From positions 35,201 through 99,200 of the forward strand of contig CACWLL010000011.1 in NCBI GenBank assembly GCA_902761735.1: DNA of 64,000 nt, read 5' to 3'. The stretch's first letter is position 1, and each line of letters starts with the position of its first letter. Shown piece after piece: positions 9,843-19,815 of the stretch. This DNA is from an uncultured bacterium. GTDB lineage: Bacteria > Cyanobacteriota > Vampirovibrionia > Gastranaerophilales > Gastranaerophilaceae. The notes under the pieces are model-generated. The model was given only the letters and a program-made list of their open reading frames with translations, was not told the origin of the DNA and did no database searches. The position numbers and the translations under genes are program-made.

Positions 9843-12815
9843 TTATGCCGACAAAGTAAAAATCTCGTAAATTTCTTCGTCTGAAAGCTCTGTAATAATC
9901 TTTTCTCCCTCGTATATAGCCATATCCGCAAGCTCTTTCTTGGATTTGAGCATTTCATCAATTTTTTCTTCAAAAGTTCCAAGCGTAATCATACGATGAA
10001 CCATTACATTCTTATCCTGCCCTATACGATAAGTACGGTCTGTTGCCTGATCTTCCACCGCAGGATTCCACCACAAGTCATAGTGGATAACATTTGTTGC
10101 ACTTGTCAGATTTAAACCGGTACCTCCTGCTTTTAATGACAGTATCATAACTTTTGTATCCGCATCATTTTGGAACTTATTAATTAATTCCTCACGCTGA
10201 GGTACTGTTAATGAACCATGGAAGAACAACGGTTCCGTATTACACTCTTGTGCAATTACTTTGCACAGTATGTCACCCATTTCTTTGTATTGAGTAAATA
10301 TAAGAGATTTTTCTCCGGCATCTAGAATGTTTTCAAGAGTCGAAAGGCATTTATCCAATTTCCCTGACATCTCTCTTGTCATATCTCCTGATTTGAGGAA
10401 CTGATACGGATGATTACATATTTGTTTTAATGCTGTTATGAGCTTAAAGATGTTGCCTCGTCTGTTAATACCGGAGAACGCACTAATTTTTTCCATCATC
10501 TCATTCAAAGTCTTTTCATAAAGAACAGCCTGAGATTTAGATAAATAACAGTATTCATTGAGTACCATTTTTTCAGGTAAATCCGAGATAACGTTTTTAT
10601 CAGTTTTTAAACGTCTGAGCACAAACGGAGATACTGACATTTTTAATTTTGCTGCACGAGAGTGCTCTTTAAATCTCTCAATAGGAATAGCATAGCTTTT
10701 TTGAAACTCTCTAAGACTACCGAGATAACCCTGATTTATAAAATCAAAAATACTCCACAACTCTGTTAACCTATTTTCTACCGGAGTACCTGTCATTGCG
10801 ACCTTTGTATCTGCTTTTAAAGCCTTAATTGCCAAAGTCTGAGCAGTGTCAGGGTTTTTGATATTTTGAGCTTCATCAACAATAATCATTCCCCATTGAT
10901 GTTTCTTTAACTCTTCTACATCTATTCTCATAATTGCATAAGTGGTTAGAATTACATCGTGTGCAACATCAAGTTTTCTTTCTGTCCCGTGATAAACAAC
11001 CGCATCAAGACTCGGCGCAAACATTTGTAACTCTTTCATCCAGTTCCCCATTAGAGTCGTAGGGCAAATTACCAGTACGGGTTTTTTGAGTCTTTCTTCC
11101 TCTTTTAATTTTAGTATCAAGCTTATAATTTGAATAGTTTTACCCAATCCCATATCATCTGCCATACATACGCCAAATCCTTTGGTAATATTAGTCCACA
11201 ACCATTTTAGACCTGTTTGCTGATATGGTCTTAATACCCCTGTTAGCGTCGCCGGAGGGGTAACGTCAACAGGTTTTGTAAAATCTTGTATTACACGAGC
11301 ATAAGCATCATCATAATCAAATTCATATTGTGCAAGTTGTCCGGACATTGATGCATGTATAAGTTCCATTCTTGAAAGAGATTTAAAGTTTGCCTTTGCA
11401 ATTTGCTCAAATATTTTTTTACTTTCTTCCTTATCAATAAGCACATACTTATTTTTATATTTAATTAAACCGTTGCTCTCCTCTACAAGCTTGTTAAACT
11501 CTTCCACAGAAATTTTTTCATTACCTATTGCAATTTCGTATGAAAAATCAAGAATATCATCTAACGCCAACTTTCCGGAATTATTACTGTTAAACAAATC
11601 TGCCAAATCAGCAGAACGAGAAGCTTTTACCTTAGCATTAATAGAGGCTCTTGGGACAACAATATTCACTAATTCACTAGGTAAAATCACCTCAATTTGA
11701 GCTTTCTGTAAGTAATATGCCGTTTGAGTTATTATTTTATATACTTCATTCAAATTCAAATCAAGAGAAAGTTTATCTTCGTCTTCAAATAAATCTTCCA
11801 ACTCAGGAAAATACTTTATCGCATAATTCAACTGCTTTTCCACAATTTTTGCAATATCAGTAGAGTCAGCATCAAAAACTTTTTCTTCGTGATATAAATC
11901 ATCAATCAGTACGCTATCTCCGGTTTTCCTGTTCTTAATATAGACTTTTAATCTGAATAACTCATCCTCAACTTTATCTATCTTAAAGAACGGTATCACA
12001 TCGTATTTACCCAGATATAATTCATCAAACCATTGGGAAATATTTTCGGCTATTGAAATCCCTCTCATATTTGAACGTTGTTCTAAATCCTTAATCATAT
12101 AAGTACCGGATTTAACATCTTTAAACTTATACGCTTTTATTCCTAAAAATTTATATATTACGTAATTCATATAGTTATGAACAAAGTCTTTTACAAAATT
12201 CTTAGGTTGCTCTCCTTTTATAAACAAATTATTCGGAATATTTTCCTCAAACATATTTATAATTCTTGCAACCTGGCTGTTTGGAATAATCGGCTCATAG
12301 ACTATTTTAAAAGTTGAACCGCTATCTTTTACGGTCGGAATAAAGTATAATTTTTCTATCAACTTCATTACAAAATGTGCAAGAGTATTCATATATATAA
12401 ATGTCGGAGTAACCGCATCCATATCAATTATTTCACCGAATCCGCCAAAATAATCCATTACCAAATCTAAATTCATCATATATCCGACATATTCGCCCAA
12501 TACCTGAGAACGAAATCTGAATAATGACCCTTTAGATTTCAGATAATATTCAAAATTATTTGTCGGGGTTATAAAGAATGATAATTTTCCACCCTCATTT
12601 ACGAGAAAGAAATCAGTATTTCTTGCAGGTGAGTGCGGGCTTAAAAAGACATCTTTAAATTCATCCTCTACTGTTTGATAAATTAAGCTTAAAGTATAGC
12701 GGAAATCTTTATTTTTAAAACCTTCAGGATTTTCTGACAGATTAAAAAACAGTTCGTCTATATCATTCTTTTTTACTGATAAATCATAATTTAAAGATGT
12801 ATTATTTGTTACCAT
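9843..12815 (-). CDS. SNF2-family DEAD/DEAH-like helicase
   Basis: A 990-residue ATP-driven DNA translocase of the SWI2/SNF2 (RapA/HepA-like) class. The C-terminal half contains the full set: LRPYQQTGLKWLW, Walker A ADDMGLGKT (about 550-558), Walker B DEAQ (about 647-650), motif III MTGTPVENRLTELWS, then the helicase C domain with LIFTQYKEMGDIL, SLKAGGTGLNLTSA and the terminal DQATDRTYRIGQ. The N-terminal 500 residues are not recognised and may position substrate. The gene follows gpmI with only 18 bases between stop and start, preceded by an AAAGGA ribosome site, so the two are co-transcribed. Bacterial members are thought to act in transcription recycling or repair. Confidence 0.93.
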   Translation of the reverse strand: MVTNNTSLNYDLSVKKNDIDELFFNLSENPEGFKNKDFRYTLSLIYQTVEDEFKDVFLSPHSPARNTDFFLVNEGGKLSFFITPTNNFEYYLKSKGSLFRFRSQVLGEYVGYMMNLDLVMDYFGGFGEIIDMDAVTPTFIYMNTLAHFVMKLIEKLYFIPTVKDSGSTFKIVYEPIIPNSQVARIINMFEENIPNNLFIKGEQPKNFVKDFVHNYMNYVIYKFLGIKAYKFKDVKSGTYMIKDLEQRSNMRGISIAENISQWFDELYLGKYDVIPFFKIDKVEDELFRLKVYIKNRKTGDSVLIDDLYHEEKVFDADSTDIAKIVEKQLNYAIKYFPELEDLFEDEDKLSLDLNLNEVYKIITQTAYYLQKAQIEVILPSELVNIVVPRASINAKVKASRSADLADLFNSNNSGKLALDDILDFSYEIAIGNEKISVEEFNKLVEESNGLIKYKNKYVLIDKEESKKIFEQIAKANFKSLSRMELIHASMSGQLAQYEFDYDDAYARVIQDFTKPVDVTPPATLTGVLRPYQQTGLKWLWTNITKGFGVCMADDMGLGKTIQIISLILKLKEEERLKKPVLVICPTTLMGNWMKELQMFAPSLDAVVYHGTERKLDVAHDVILTTYAIMRIDVEELKKHQWGMIIVDEAQNIKNPDTAQTLAIKALKADTKVAMTGTPVENRLTELWSIFDFINQGYLGSLREFQKSYAIPIERFKEHSRAAKLKMSVSPFVLRRLKTDKNVISDLPEKMVLNEYCYLSKSQAVLYEKTLNEMMEKISAFSGINRRGNIFKLITALKQICNHPYQFLKSGDMTREMSGKLDKCLSTLENILDAGEKSLIFTQYKEMGDILCKVIAQECNTEPLFFHGSLTVPQREELINKFQNDADTKVMILSLKAGGTGLNLTSATNVIHYDLWWNPAVEDQATDRTYRIGQDKNVMVHRMITLGTFEEKIDEMLKSKKELADMAIYEGEKIITELSDEEIYEIFTLSA

Positions 12816-12833
12816 TTATTAATATCCTTTAAT

Positions 12834-14360
12834 TTACTTAATCAAAGATTCTGCAGTCATTTCTTTAGGTTGCTCAATATCCAAAAGTTGAAGAACCGTC
12901 GGCGCAATATTGCATAATGCACCGTCATCTTTTAATTGAACACCTTCCGGAGCATTGATTAGTACAAGCGGAACAATATTTGTCGTATGAGCAGTCTGCG
13001 GTTTGCCCGTTTCAGAATTTACCATAACTTCTGCATTACCGTGGTCTGCTGTTAACAGCATCATAACATCATTTTCTTTACATGCAGCCGCAATTTTTCC
13101 GACACACTCATCAACCGTCTTGCAAGCTTTAACTGCAGCCTCAACAACTCCGGTATGTCCAACCATATCCGGATTTGCAAAGTTTACTAATATAAATTGA
13201 TATTCAGGATTTTTTACGGCTTTTAGCACATTCTCGCAAACCTCAGGAGCACTCATCTCAGGCTGTAAATCGTATGTAGGAACTTTCGGCGATGGTACGA
13301 GAACTCTTGTTTCGTGAGGTTGAGGTTCATCAATACCGCCGTTGAAAAAGAATGTTACGTGTGCATATTTTTCTGTCTCAGCAGTTCTAAACTGGTGTAT
13401 TCCACTATTTTCCAAAACGTCACCCAATATATTTACAAGATGTTCTTTTGGAAAAGCAACAGGGAAAGTAAAATCTTCATTATATTTTGTCATTGTTACA
13501 TAATAAAGATTTTTCAAAACTTTTTTGCGTTCAAAGCCGTCGAAATCCGTAAAATTAAGGGCTTTAGAAACTTCTCTTGCTCTATCAGGGCGGAAATTAA
13601 TAAATACAACAGAATCGTTATCCTTAATTCTGCTTTCCTCTCCACCAATAACCGTCGGAAGAACAAATTCGTCATTATCACCTCTTGCATAAGAAGCTTT
13701 AACTCCTTCTATTGCGCTGTTGGCGTGTTCTCCTTCCCCAAGAAGCAGCGCATTATAACCTTTCTCTACCCTATCCCAACGATTATCCCTGTCCATAATA
13801 TAGTATCTACCGATAATAGTTGCAACAGGCGGTAAATTATATTTTTTTAATTCAGCTTCAACCGGTTCAAGAAACGTACATGCACTCTGCGGAGGCGTAT
13901 CACGGCCATCCAAAAAGGCATGCACATAAACTTTAGTCAGACCTTCATCTGCAGCTAATTTAATTAGCGCAATTAAATGTTCCAAAGAGGAGTGGACTCC
14001 GCCTGTCGATACCAAACCGAAAATATGGAACGCAGAATCATTCTTCTTAGCGTGATTTACGGCTTCTAAAAAGCGTTCGTTTTTAAAGAAAGTCCCGTCT
14101 TTGATTGCGTTATTAATTCTTGACAAGTCTTGATAAACAATTCTTCCTGCACCAAGGTTAAGGTGTCCGACCTCGCTATTTCCCATTTGTCCGGCAGGCA
14201 AACCTACAAATTCCCCGTCTGCATGAATTGTAATAGAAGGATTTTCTTTTATTAACTTTTCAACATTTACTGCTTTTGCCAATTTTGTAGCATCAAATTC
14301 CGGATGATTAGAGCTAATTCCCCATCCGTCCATAATACACAACAATACTCTCTTATTCAT
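12834..14360 (-). CDS. gpmI: 2,3-bisphosphoglycerate-independent phosphoglycerate mutase
   Basis: A glycolytic enzyme that interconverts 3- and 2-phosphoglycerate using two metal ions, usually Mn2+. The 508-residue length is typical. Signature residues include the metal site near MDGWG, catalytic Ser62 in GQMGNSEVGHLNLGAG, HAFLDGRDTPP, NFRPDRAREVS, and ADHGNAE near the C-terminus. An AAGGAA site precedes the ATG. It is upstream of, and probably co-transcribed with, the SNF2 helicase gene. The upstream 250 bp hold no other gene that I can support. Confidence 0.97.
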   Translation of the reverse strand: MNKRVLLCIMDGWGISSNHPEFDATKLAKAVNVEKLIKENPSITIHADGEFVGLPAGQMGNSEVGHLNLGAGRIVYQDLSRINNAIKDGTFFKNERFLEAVNHAKKNDSAFHIFGLVSTGGVHSSLEHLIALIKLAADEGLTKVYVHAFLDGRDTPPQSACTFLEPVEAELKKYNLPPVATIIGRYYIMDRDNRWDRVEKGYNALLLGEGEHANSAIEGVKASYARGDNDEFVLPTVIGGEESRIKDNDSVVFINFRPDRAREVSKALNFTDFDGFERKKVLKNLYYVTMTKYNEDFTFPVAFPKEHLVNILGDVLENSGIHQFRTAETEKYAHVTFFFNGGIDEPQPHETRVLVPSPKVPTYDLQPEMSAPEVCENVLKAVKNPEYQFILVNFANPDMVGHTGVVEAAVKACKTVDECVGKIAAACKENDVMMLLTADHGNAEVMVNSETGKPQTAHTTNIVPLVLINAPEGVQLKDDGALCNIAPTVLQLLDIEQPKEMTAESLIK

Positions 14361-14611
14361 AATTATTATTCCTTTGTTTCACTAGTGTCATTAGAACAAT
14401 TATACAAAGGACATAATTGAAAAACAAGAGCATTTTAATTACGCTCTATAAGTATCGAATTTTGCTTCGGGCTATTTCATTTGAATTATTCCACCGGCAA
14501 AATATCAAGATATATAGAATCTTTGTTTATATATCCGACAGAATATAAGAAAGTTAATTCATTACTATTTTTTGAGACAATTGACGGTAAAATTTACAAT
14601 AATTTATAGAA

Positions 14612-16030
14612 TTACATTTTATCTTTTACGAAAAATCCGACAATTTTATCTAAAATACTTTCCCCTTGAGAGTCAGATGAAACTTCGCTATGTTCGAGTT
14701 TTGCGACTTGTTCTTGGATTAAGGAATATTCAGGGCCTTGCGGTGCGGTTTGCAAATATTTTTTATACCAAGATAAAGCCGAAGACATATCCCTGCTTTT
14801 CTTATATAATTCAGCAAGTTTTTTCATTGCGGAAAAGTTTCTTGGATCTGTTTCCATTAATTTTTCCAAATACTCAGCGGCAAGTCTTGTATCTCCGTTA
14901 TCTTCCCAATATTTTGACAATTTTTCCAAGGCGGTTTTACTGTTAGGTTCTAATCTTACAAGTTTTTCGTAAAACTCCATTGCCTGATGTTTTTCCCCGC
15001 TTGTTTCCAATAAATTTGCAAGCATTGCAATCATATCTGCATCATCATCTTTAAGTTGGTATGCATTCAACAGTTCATTTATTGCGACGTCCTTGCTGCC
15101 CCTTACCAAATGGTATTTTGCCCAATTCAAGGTCGCAAGATATTCTTCTTTATTTGATTCATAAATAAGTGCTCTCATTTGAAAAACCAACGGGTGATTT
15201 GGCATCATTTGAGAATATTTTTCAACAGCTTCCAGAGCTTTATCATACTCTTTTGAAGTATAGTAATATTCAGCTTGTAACGCGTATAATTGAGGATCAT
15301 TAGAATATTTTTCGGACACTTTTTCCAACTCTTTTCTTGCTGCGGTTAAATCCGATAATGCAAGCATTGCCTTAATAAGAGTTAACTCGTTACGGCTGAC
15401 ATTTTTAACTTTTTGAGGGGTATTATCTTTAAAGTACAACCGTGCAAGATTTTCTCTAACACTATCATCATCATACCCGTCATTTATAGCTCTTTCTAAA
15501 GTTTCAATTGCACTGCCGATTATATCATCATTTTCATACAGTTTAGATAATCTGACATAGACTTCAGACGAAGTGTTTTCGTATTCTAAAACTTTAAGAT
15601 ATTCGTCAATTGCTTTTGTCGGATTTCCAAGTTGTTCGTATAAAGTACCTATTTCAAATCTAACCGATTTTACTTCATTTTCACTGCCGCCGGCATGAGC
15701 AAGTGCCTTTTGAAAATCATTTACTGCGTGTTCAAATTGTTGTTGAACTACGTGATAATTCCCTCTATAAACATAATATTTGTACTTATCCGTATCTATG
15801 TATATATCCATCAACTGTTCATATGCCGTCGGATTAGTCATATCAAGAGCAATCATTTTATTATAATATTCAACAGCTTCTTCTTTTTTGTTTAATATCA
15901 TTGCAACATGCCCTAATGTAGCTAATAAGCTTAAATCGTTCGGATTGTGAGCGTAACTTTTTTTATATTCGGCATACGCTTCTTCGTATTGCCCGTTTTC
16001 TTCCATTTGTTCTGCGGCTTCTATACTCAT
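14612..16030 (-). CDS. Tetratricopeptide-repeat protein
   Basis: A 472-residue protein built almost entirely of TPR units, roughly ten to eleven copies of the 34-residue helix-turn-helix pattern (for example AYAEYKKSYAHNPNDLSLLA, KAIDEYLKVLEYENTSSEVY, AAEYLEKLMETDPRNFSAMK). There is no signal peptide, so it probably acts in the cytoplasm as a scaffold. The last 30 residues (LDKIVGFFVKDKM) may form an amphipathic membrane-touching helix. The start has a good AAGGAG site. Its partner is unknown. pth is the next gene upstream on the same strand (about 90 bp away). Confidence 0.85.
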   Translation of the reverse strand: MSIEAAEQMEENGQYEEAYAEYKKSYAHNPNDLSLLATLGHVAMILNKKEEAVEYYNKMIALDMTNPTAYEQLMDIYIDTDKYKYYVYRGNYHVVQQQFEHAVNDFQKALAHAGGSENEVKSVRFEIGTLYEQLGNPTKAIDEYLKVLEYENTSSEVYVRLSKLYENDDIIGSAIETLERAINDGYDDDSVRENLARLYFKDNTPQKVKNVSRNELTLIKAMLALSDLTAARKELEKVSEKYSNDPQLYALQAEYYYTSKEYDKALEAVEKYSQMMPNHPLVFQMRALIYESNKEEYLATLNWAKYHLVRGSKDVAINELLNAYQLKDDDADMIAMLANLLETSGEKHQAMEFYEKLVRLEPNSKTALEKLSKYWEDNGDTRLAAEYLEKLMETDPRNFSAMKKLAELYKKSRDMSSALSWYKKYLQTAPQGPEYSLIQEQVAKLEHSEVSSDSQGESILDKIVGFFVKDKM

Positions 16031-16119
16031 TAATAATTACTCCTTATCCCTTTAATATAAATCGTAACTTGATTTTATCAATAAAAAACCCAAATATCAA
16101 TTGTACGGGTATCTTTACA

Positions 16120-16674
16120 CTAGTTAAATTTGTTTTGTGCTTCGGCAATTCCGTTATGCATAAGAGCCATTGCCGCGTCAATTGCTTTATCCAGCACATT
16201 TTTTAATGCTTCCATTTGTTCTTTCGAAAAATTTTGCAACACATAATTCTCTGACGGTCCTATTTGCGGGCCTATACCTATTTTGATTCTGTTAAAATTG
16301 CTTGTCCCCAGATGTTTAATTATGGATTTAATACCGTTGTGCCCCCCGTCAGAACCGTTTGCTCTAAGTCGTATTGTTCCGAGAGGAAGTGCTATATCAT
16401 CATATATGATAATTAAATCTGAAATATCAATTTTATAATAGTCAATTACAGCTCTTACGGCTTCTCCGGAAAGATTCATAAATGTTGTTGGTTTTACGAA
16501 GATTATATCTTCCCCTCCCGTTTTAAATCTTGAGATATATGCTTTGAGTTTTGATTCTTCTTTAAAAGAAAAACTATCAACATAACTCCATCTGTCCAAA
16601 ACCATAAAACCCGCATTATGTCTTGTGAATACATATTTTTCGCCTATATTGCCGAGTCCTGCAATTAGTTTCAT
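16120..16674 (-). CDS. pth: Peptidyl-tRNA hydrolase
   Basis: This enzyme frees tRNA from drop-off peptidyl-tRNA in the cytoplasm. The 184-residue sequence opens with the typical KLIAGLGNIGEKYVFTRHNAGF, including catalytic His19 and the neighbouring Asn. It continues with KPTTFMNLSGEAV, IIIYDDIALPLGTIRLR, GSDGGHNGIKSII and FNRIKIGIG. Length and motif order match bacterial Pth. An AGGAGA site lies just before the ATG. Confidence 0.97.
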   Translation of the reverse strand: MKLIAGLGNIGEKYVFTRHNAGFMVLDRWSYVDSFSFKEESKLKAYISRFKTGGEDIIFVKPTTFMNLSGEAVRAVIDYYKIDISDLIIIYDDIALPLGTIRLRANGSDGGHNGIKSIIKHLGTSNFNRIKIGIGPQIGPSENYVLQNFSKEQMEALKNVLDKAIDAAMALMHNGIAEAQNKFN

Positions 16675-16810
16675 TATTTCTCCTGTTCGTTTGTTTTCTT
16701 TTAATATTTTACTCTAAATAAATATTACCGTCATGACTTGTCAGGGTTTCGCTTAACAAATTGATAAAATAAATTTATCTTGTAAATACAAAGAACATGA
16801 GGACAAAATT

Positions 16811-17371
16811 ATGAAATCAAAAAATAAAACAATAGTAAAAGAAAAAAGTTCTGAAAAAGTTTCAAAATTTTTGGAGAAAAACGCTCTTCATAAAAAAGAT
16901 TTTGCGGAAATGATAGGAGTTACCCTATCCTATGTTTATAACCTGATTGACGAAACTATTCCTTTTTCAACGAGAGGAACTACTTTAGAGCGAATTGCAA
17001 CGGTTATGGAAATTGAACCCGAAGAATTTGAAGAATATAAAATACCTCAAGAACCAATTCTAACAGATGAATTTGTCGAGTTTATCAAAGAAAAAATTAA
17101 GGATAAAAAAATGTCCGTTGTTACATTTTTAAAAGCTTTTCCGCGTAAAAAAAGATTGGAAATTGTTGACATATTAAGAGGCAACTTGCCTATGCCGATT
17201 GATTTTAAAGAATTGACAATGCTATCACAAGTGTTGGAAATTGATAAACAAGATATATATGATATGTGGGAAAAGCGTATGCGACAAGTTTTAGAAACAA
17301 ACGGAATGAATATTAATGCAAATGCAACACTGGTAAATACGATGTTTGATTGCGTAAAAAAAGCAATTTAA
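16811..17371 (+). CDS. XRE-family helix-turn-helix regulator
   Basis: A 186-residue probable transcription regulator. Residues about 15-75 form an XRE/Cro helix-turn-helix (NALHKKDFAEMIGVTLSYVYNLID, then TTLERIATVMEIEPEEF). A second, similar helical repeat seems present in the C-terminal half (DFKELTMLSQVLEIDKQDIYDMW), so the protein may carry two HTH-like units. There is no membrane segment. A GAGGA site supports the start. It is divergent from pth and convergent with the metallopeptidase gene. Targets are unknown. Confidence 0.75.
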   Translation: MKSKNKTIVKEKSSEKVSKFLEKNALHKKDFAEMIGVTLSYVYNLIDETIPFSTRGTTLERIATVMEIEPEEFEEYKIPQEPILTDEFVEFIKEKIKDKKMSVVTFLKAFPRKKRLEIVDILRGNLPMPIDFKELTMLSQVLEIDKQDIYDMWEKRMRQVLETNGMNINANATLVNTMFDCVKKAI

Positions 17372-17375
17372 AAAT

Positions 17376-17393
17376 GAGTGCAAAAATGCACTC
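17376..17393. terminator. Terminator hairpin between convergent genes
   Basis: The stem GAGTGC / GCACTC has a 6-base loop. On the minus strand it is followed by an ATTTTTAAATT run, so it best serves the metallopeptidase gene ending at 17420. On the plus strand the T-tract is poor. Confidence 0.6.
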
Positions 17394-17419
17394 CCATAGT
17401 ATTATTGCCTGAACCGAAC

Positions 17420-19135
17420 TTAGCTTAATTTATCCGCTAACTCAGTTTCCAATCTTCCGTTAAGAGTTTTATTGATTTTTTGAAGCTTCTGCCCTATCAA
17501 CTCCATATTATCAGTCCATACAAAGTTGTCATTGATATATTTTTCAGCCTTATCAAAATCGCCGTCTATTTGTATTCGAACGATTTCGGAGAGCATCTCT
17601 TTAGCAATCGGAACCACTTTATCAATATTGACGTGAATTTTACCGTCAATGATGTCGTAAGCACCTCTTTCTGCGAAATATTTGTTTTGCATAACAGTAC
17701 GAACTCTATGAGCTTGAGATAATGTCGGTTTAGTCTTTAAAAAATTATCGGCTACAGTCGTGACAATAATTTGCAAGCGCTGTTCCTGAGTATACATACC
17801 AAGTTCCGTAAGCAAATCTACAAATGCTAAAGAACCCATATCCGCTTTGTTTTCCTCTATTATATTTCTATATTTGCCTAATCTTTCAGAACCGGTTTTC
17901 GGTCCAAGGGAGTGTGCATTCTCATGCCCGATGGTAAACCAGTGGTCAGCTTCATCAAGATAATATTTATGCTGGTCTTTATCTAAAATTGCATCTAATC
18001 TTTCCTGAAGCTTTTTCATATCACTTATAAATCTGATTTGTCTGTGGTAAACATTCCTTCTTCCGCCACCAATTGTTAATGATAACTTGTCATCATTAGG
18101 CAAATTCTCGGCAAGTGTGATTCCGCCCCTATATTGTCCGACATCTCCCGTAGCAGTAACCATATCCACATCAACCATTGTTTGTTTACTGTCCTCATCA
18201 GGTTTTATATTTTGCTCATATTCGTTTGCATACGGCATATTTTTAGCTAATATCGGAAGATATTTTTTTATTGCCATCAGAGCATCTGTCCCTTTTTTGT
18301 TAATAATTCCGACACGCCCGCCTAAGAAGTCTTTAGGTATAGGAGATATTTCATATTTATCCAAAAGTGCTTTTAGTTCAGAGTTTTCAATTACCGTTCC
18401 GGTCATTTCATCGGCATAGTTCTCTCTTGTAATTGTAAATTCAAGCGGGGTATCCTGCAATGTAGCCCACTTTTTATCAGCATAAGCATCAAGCATCGGA
18501 TCCGCAGTCCTTAATGCTTTTGCTTGAAGCTTTAAATATTCATTGAAGTCTGAATTAGTCGAAACTTCACTTGCCATTTCCAACTCATCAGCCATTTTGT
18601 TAAAATCATCATTAAATTTGTCTATATAATCAATCCCTATTAATTCGTCACCATCTCTTTCAACGAATGAACGTTGAGTAAGTATTTGTTTTACTTTTTC
18701 AATTTTGCCTTCATTCAGCATTTTGATAAGAATATTATGAAATTCTTCAACCGATAAATCTGTCGGATAAACACCCTTACCCAAATATCCGCCGACTTCT
18801 TTTGCCAAAAATATCGGTTCTGACATTGTATCAATCGCTGTTATACCTTTTTGAGCATCAAAAAGAATTTTGGTTAATTCAGCTTGTTTATTACCTTTTG
18901 ATATTTCCGTTTCAATAAATTTCTTGAATGGCAAATTATGAGGATTATCTAATATCATATTAATTTTTTCAAGAACATTTGCAGCTCTGACAAGATGCTT
19001 TAAAGCTTCTTTATCTCCATCAGCCAACCCTAAATATTCCGGGGCATCCGCCTTCAAAAATTTTTTAGTCATTAAATAATCTTTATGAGTTCTTTTCTCT
19101 AACTCATCCATTGATAAATTAAATGTATAATCCAT
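17420..19135 (-). CDS. M49-like (dipeptidyl-peptidase III type) zinc metallopeptidase
   Basis: A 571-residue soluble protein. Around residue 400 it has GHENAHSLGP, a zinc-binding HExxH-type helix, and about 20 residues later EENKADMGSL, which supplies the third ligand. This pair of motifs, with GP after the helix and an E-E-x-K-A-D second motif, is typical of the DPP III/M49-like hydrolases that in some organisms are fused to Nudix domains. Classic M49 has HExxxH, so here the first motif is one residue shorter. There is no signal peptide, suggesting a cytoplasmic peptidase. The start is backed by an AAAGGAG site. The substrate is unknown. Confidence 0.75.
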   Translation of the reverse strand: MDYTFNLSMDELEKRTHKDYLMTKKFLKADAPEYLGLADGDKEALKHLVRAANVLEKINMILDNPHNLPFKKFIETEISKGNKQAELTKILFDAQKGITAIDTMSEPIFLAKEVGGYLGKGVYPTDLSVEEFHNILIKMLNEGKIEKVKQILTQRSFVERDGDELIGIDYIDKFNDDFNKMADELEMASEVSTNSDFNEYLKLQAKALRTADPMLDAYADKKWATLQDTPLEFTITRENYADEMTGTVIENSELKALLDKYEISPIPKDFLGGRVGIINKKGTDALMAIKKYLPILAKNMPYANEYEQNIKPDEDSKQTMVDVDMVTATGDVGQYRGGITLAENLPNDDKLSLTIGGGRRNVYHRQIRFISDMKKLQERLDAILDKDQHKYYLDEADHWFTIGHENAHSLGPKTGSERLGKYRNIIEENKADMGSLAFVDLLTELGMYTQEQRLQIIVTTVADNFLKTKPTLSQAHRVRTVMQNKYFAERGAYDIIDGKIHVNIDKVVPIAKEMLSEIVRIQIDGDFDKAEKYINDNFVWTDNMELIGQKLQKINKTLNGRLETELADKLS

Positions 19136-19206
19136 TACAAAGCTCCTTTTCTATAAAGGCATTATATCATTTATTTTCAGCCTTTGCAATAAATGCTTTG
19201 AAGGGA

Positions 19207-19815
19207 TTAACCCATAGGCGGAGGTTGTATGTATAAAGGTTTCAGCTTTCTCCAGTCACAATCGCAATTTCTAAATTTCTCATAAGCTAAACTCGCAAGA
19301 ATATTACCTAATTGAGCTTCTGTTTCCTGATATGATATTCCGCCTAAAATCGGTTTCAACTTGTTATCAGTTACCGGTTGCTTATCGGACAAAAGTTGCT
19401 TTACTTCTTCTAAGTCTATTGCACCTTTTATTTCATTTTCATAATATAAATAAGCTTTATTTTTTCTTGCGTCCAATGCTACCGGACAATTTGAGTCATT
19501 CCCGATTTTTGAAAGAATTTCCAAAGAGGAGATCCCTATACATTTACAATCCAGTTGTTGCGCCATTGCCCTTGCAACTGTTGTACAAGCTCTTATGCCC
19601 GTAAAACTTCCCGGTCCGATATTTGTTGCGATTAAATCAATATCTTCGGGCTTCATACCATTCTTTTTTAAAACATCTTTTATTGTTGAAATTAAAAATG
19701 CAGAATGATATTTCTCATCATGATTTAATACAATTCGAGAATCCTTTATTTCACTATCGAAGGCAAAAGTAACATACATTTTATCTAAACATGTATCAAA
19801 GGCAAGTATATTCAT
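19207..19815 (-). CDS. tsaB: tRNA threonylcarbamoyladenosine biosynthesis protein TsaB
   Basis: TsaB is the ASKHA-fold partner that, with TsaD and TsaE, transfers the threonylcarbamoyl group to A37 of ANN-decoding tRNAs. The 202-residue protein begins with ILAFDTCLDKMYV and contains the diagnostic NIGPGSFTGIRACTTVARAMA. It overlaps the upstream tsaE gene by four bases, which implies translational coupling and supports both assignments. The C-terminal tail is short but within family range. Confidence 0.94.
   Translation of the reverse strand: MNILAFDTCLDKMYVTFAFDSEIKDSRIVLNHDEKYHSAFLISTIKDVLKKNGMKPEDIDLIATNIGPGSFTGIRACTTVARAMAQQLDCKCIGISSLEILSKIGNDSNCPVALDARKNKAYLYYENEIKGAIDLEEVKQLLSDKQPVTDNKLKPILGGISYQETEAQLGNILASLAYEKFRNCDCDWRKLKPLYIQPPPMG

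Noticed and set aside
14485..14596. An open stretch of about 36 codons on the minus strand (ending SIYLDILPVE) between gpmI and the TPR gene.
   Set aside because: It has no ATG, GTG or TTG start and no ribosome site; it could be a decayed gene end, but the evidence is too thin to call a pseudogene.
16085..16115. A possible terminator (ACCC/GGGT with a T-run on the minus strand) after pth.
   Set aside because: The stem is only about four pairs with a long loop, too weak to list as a feature.
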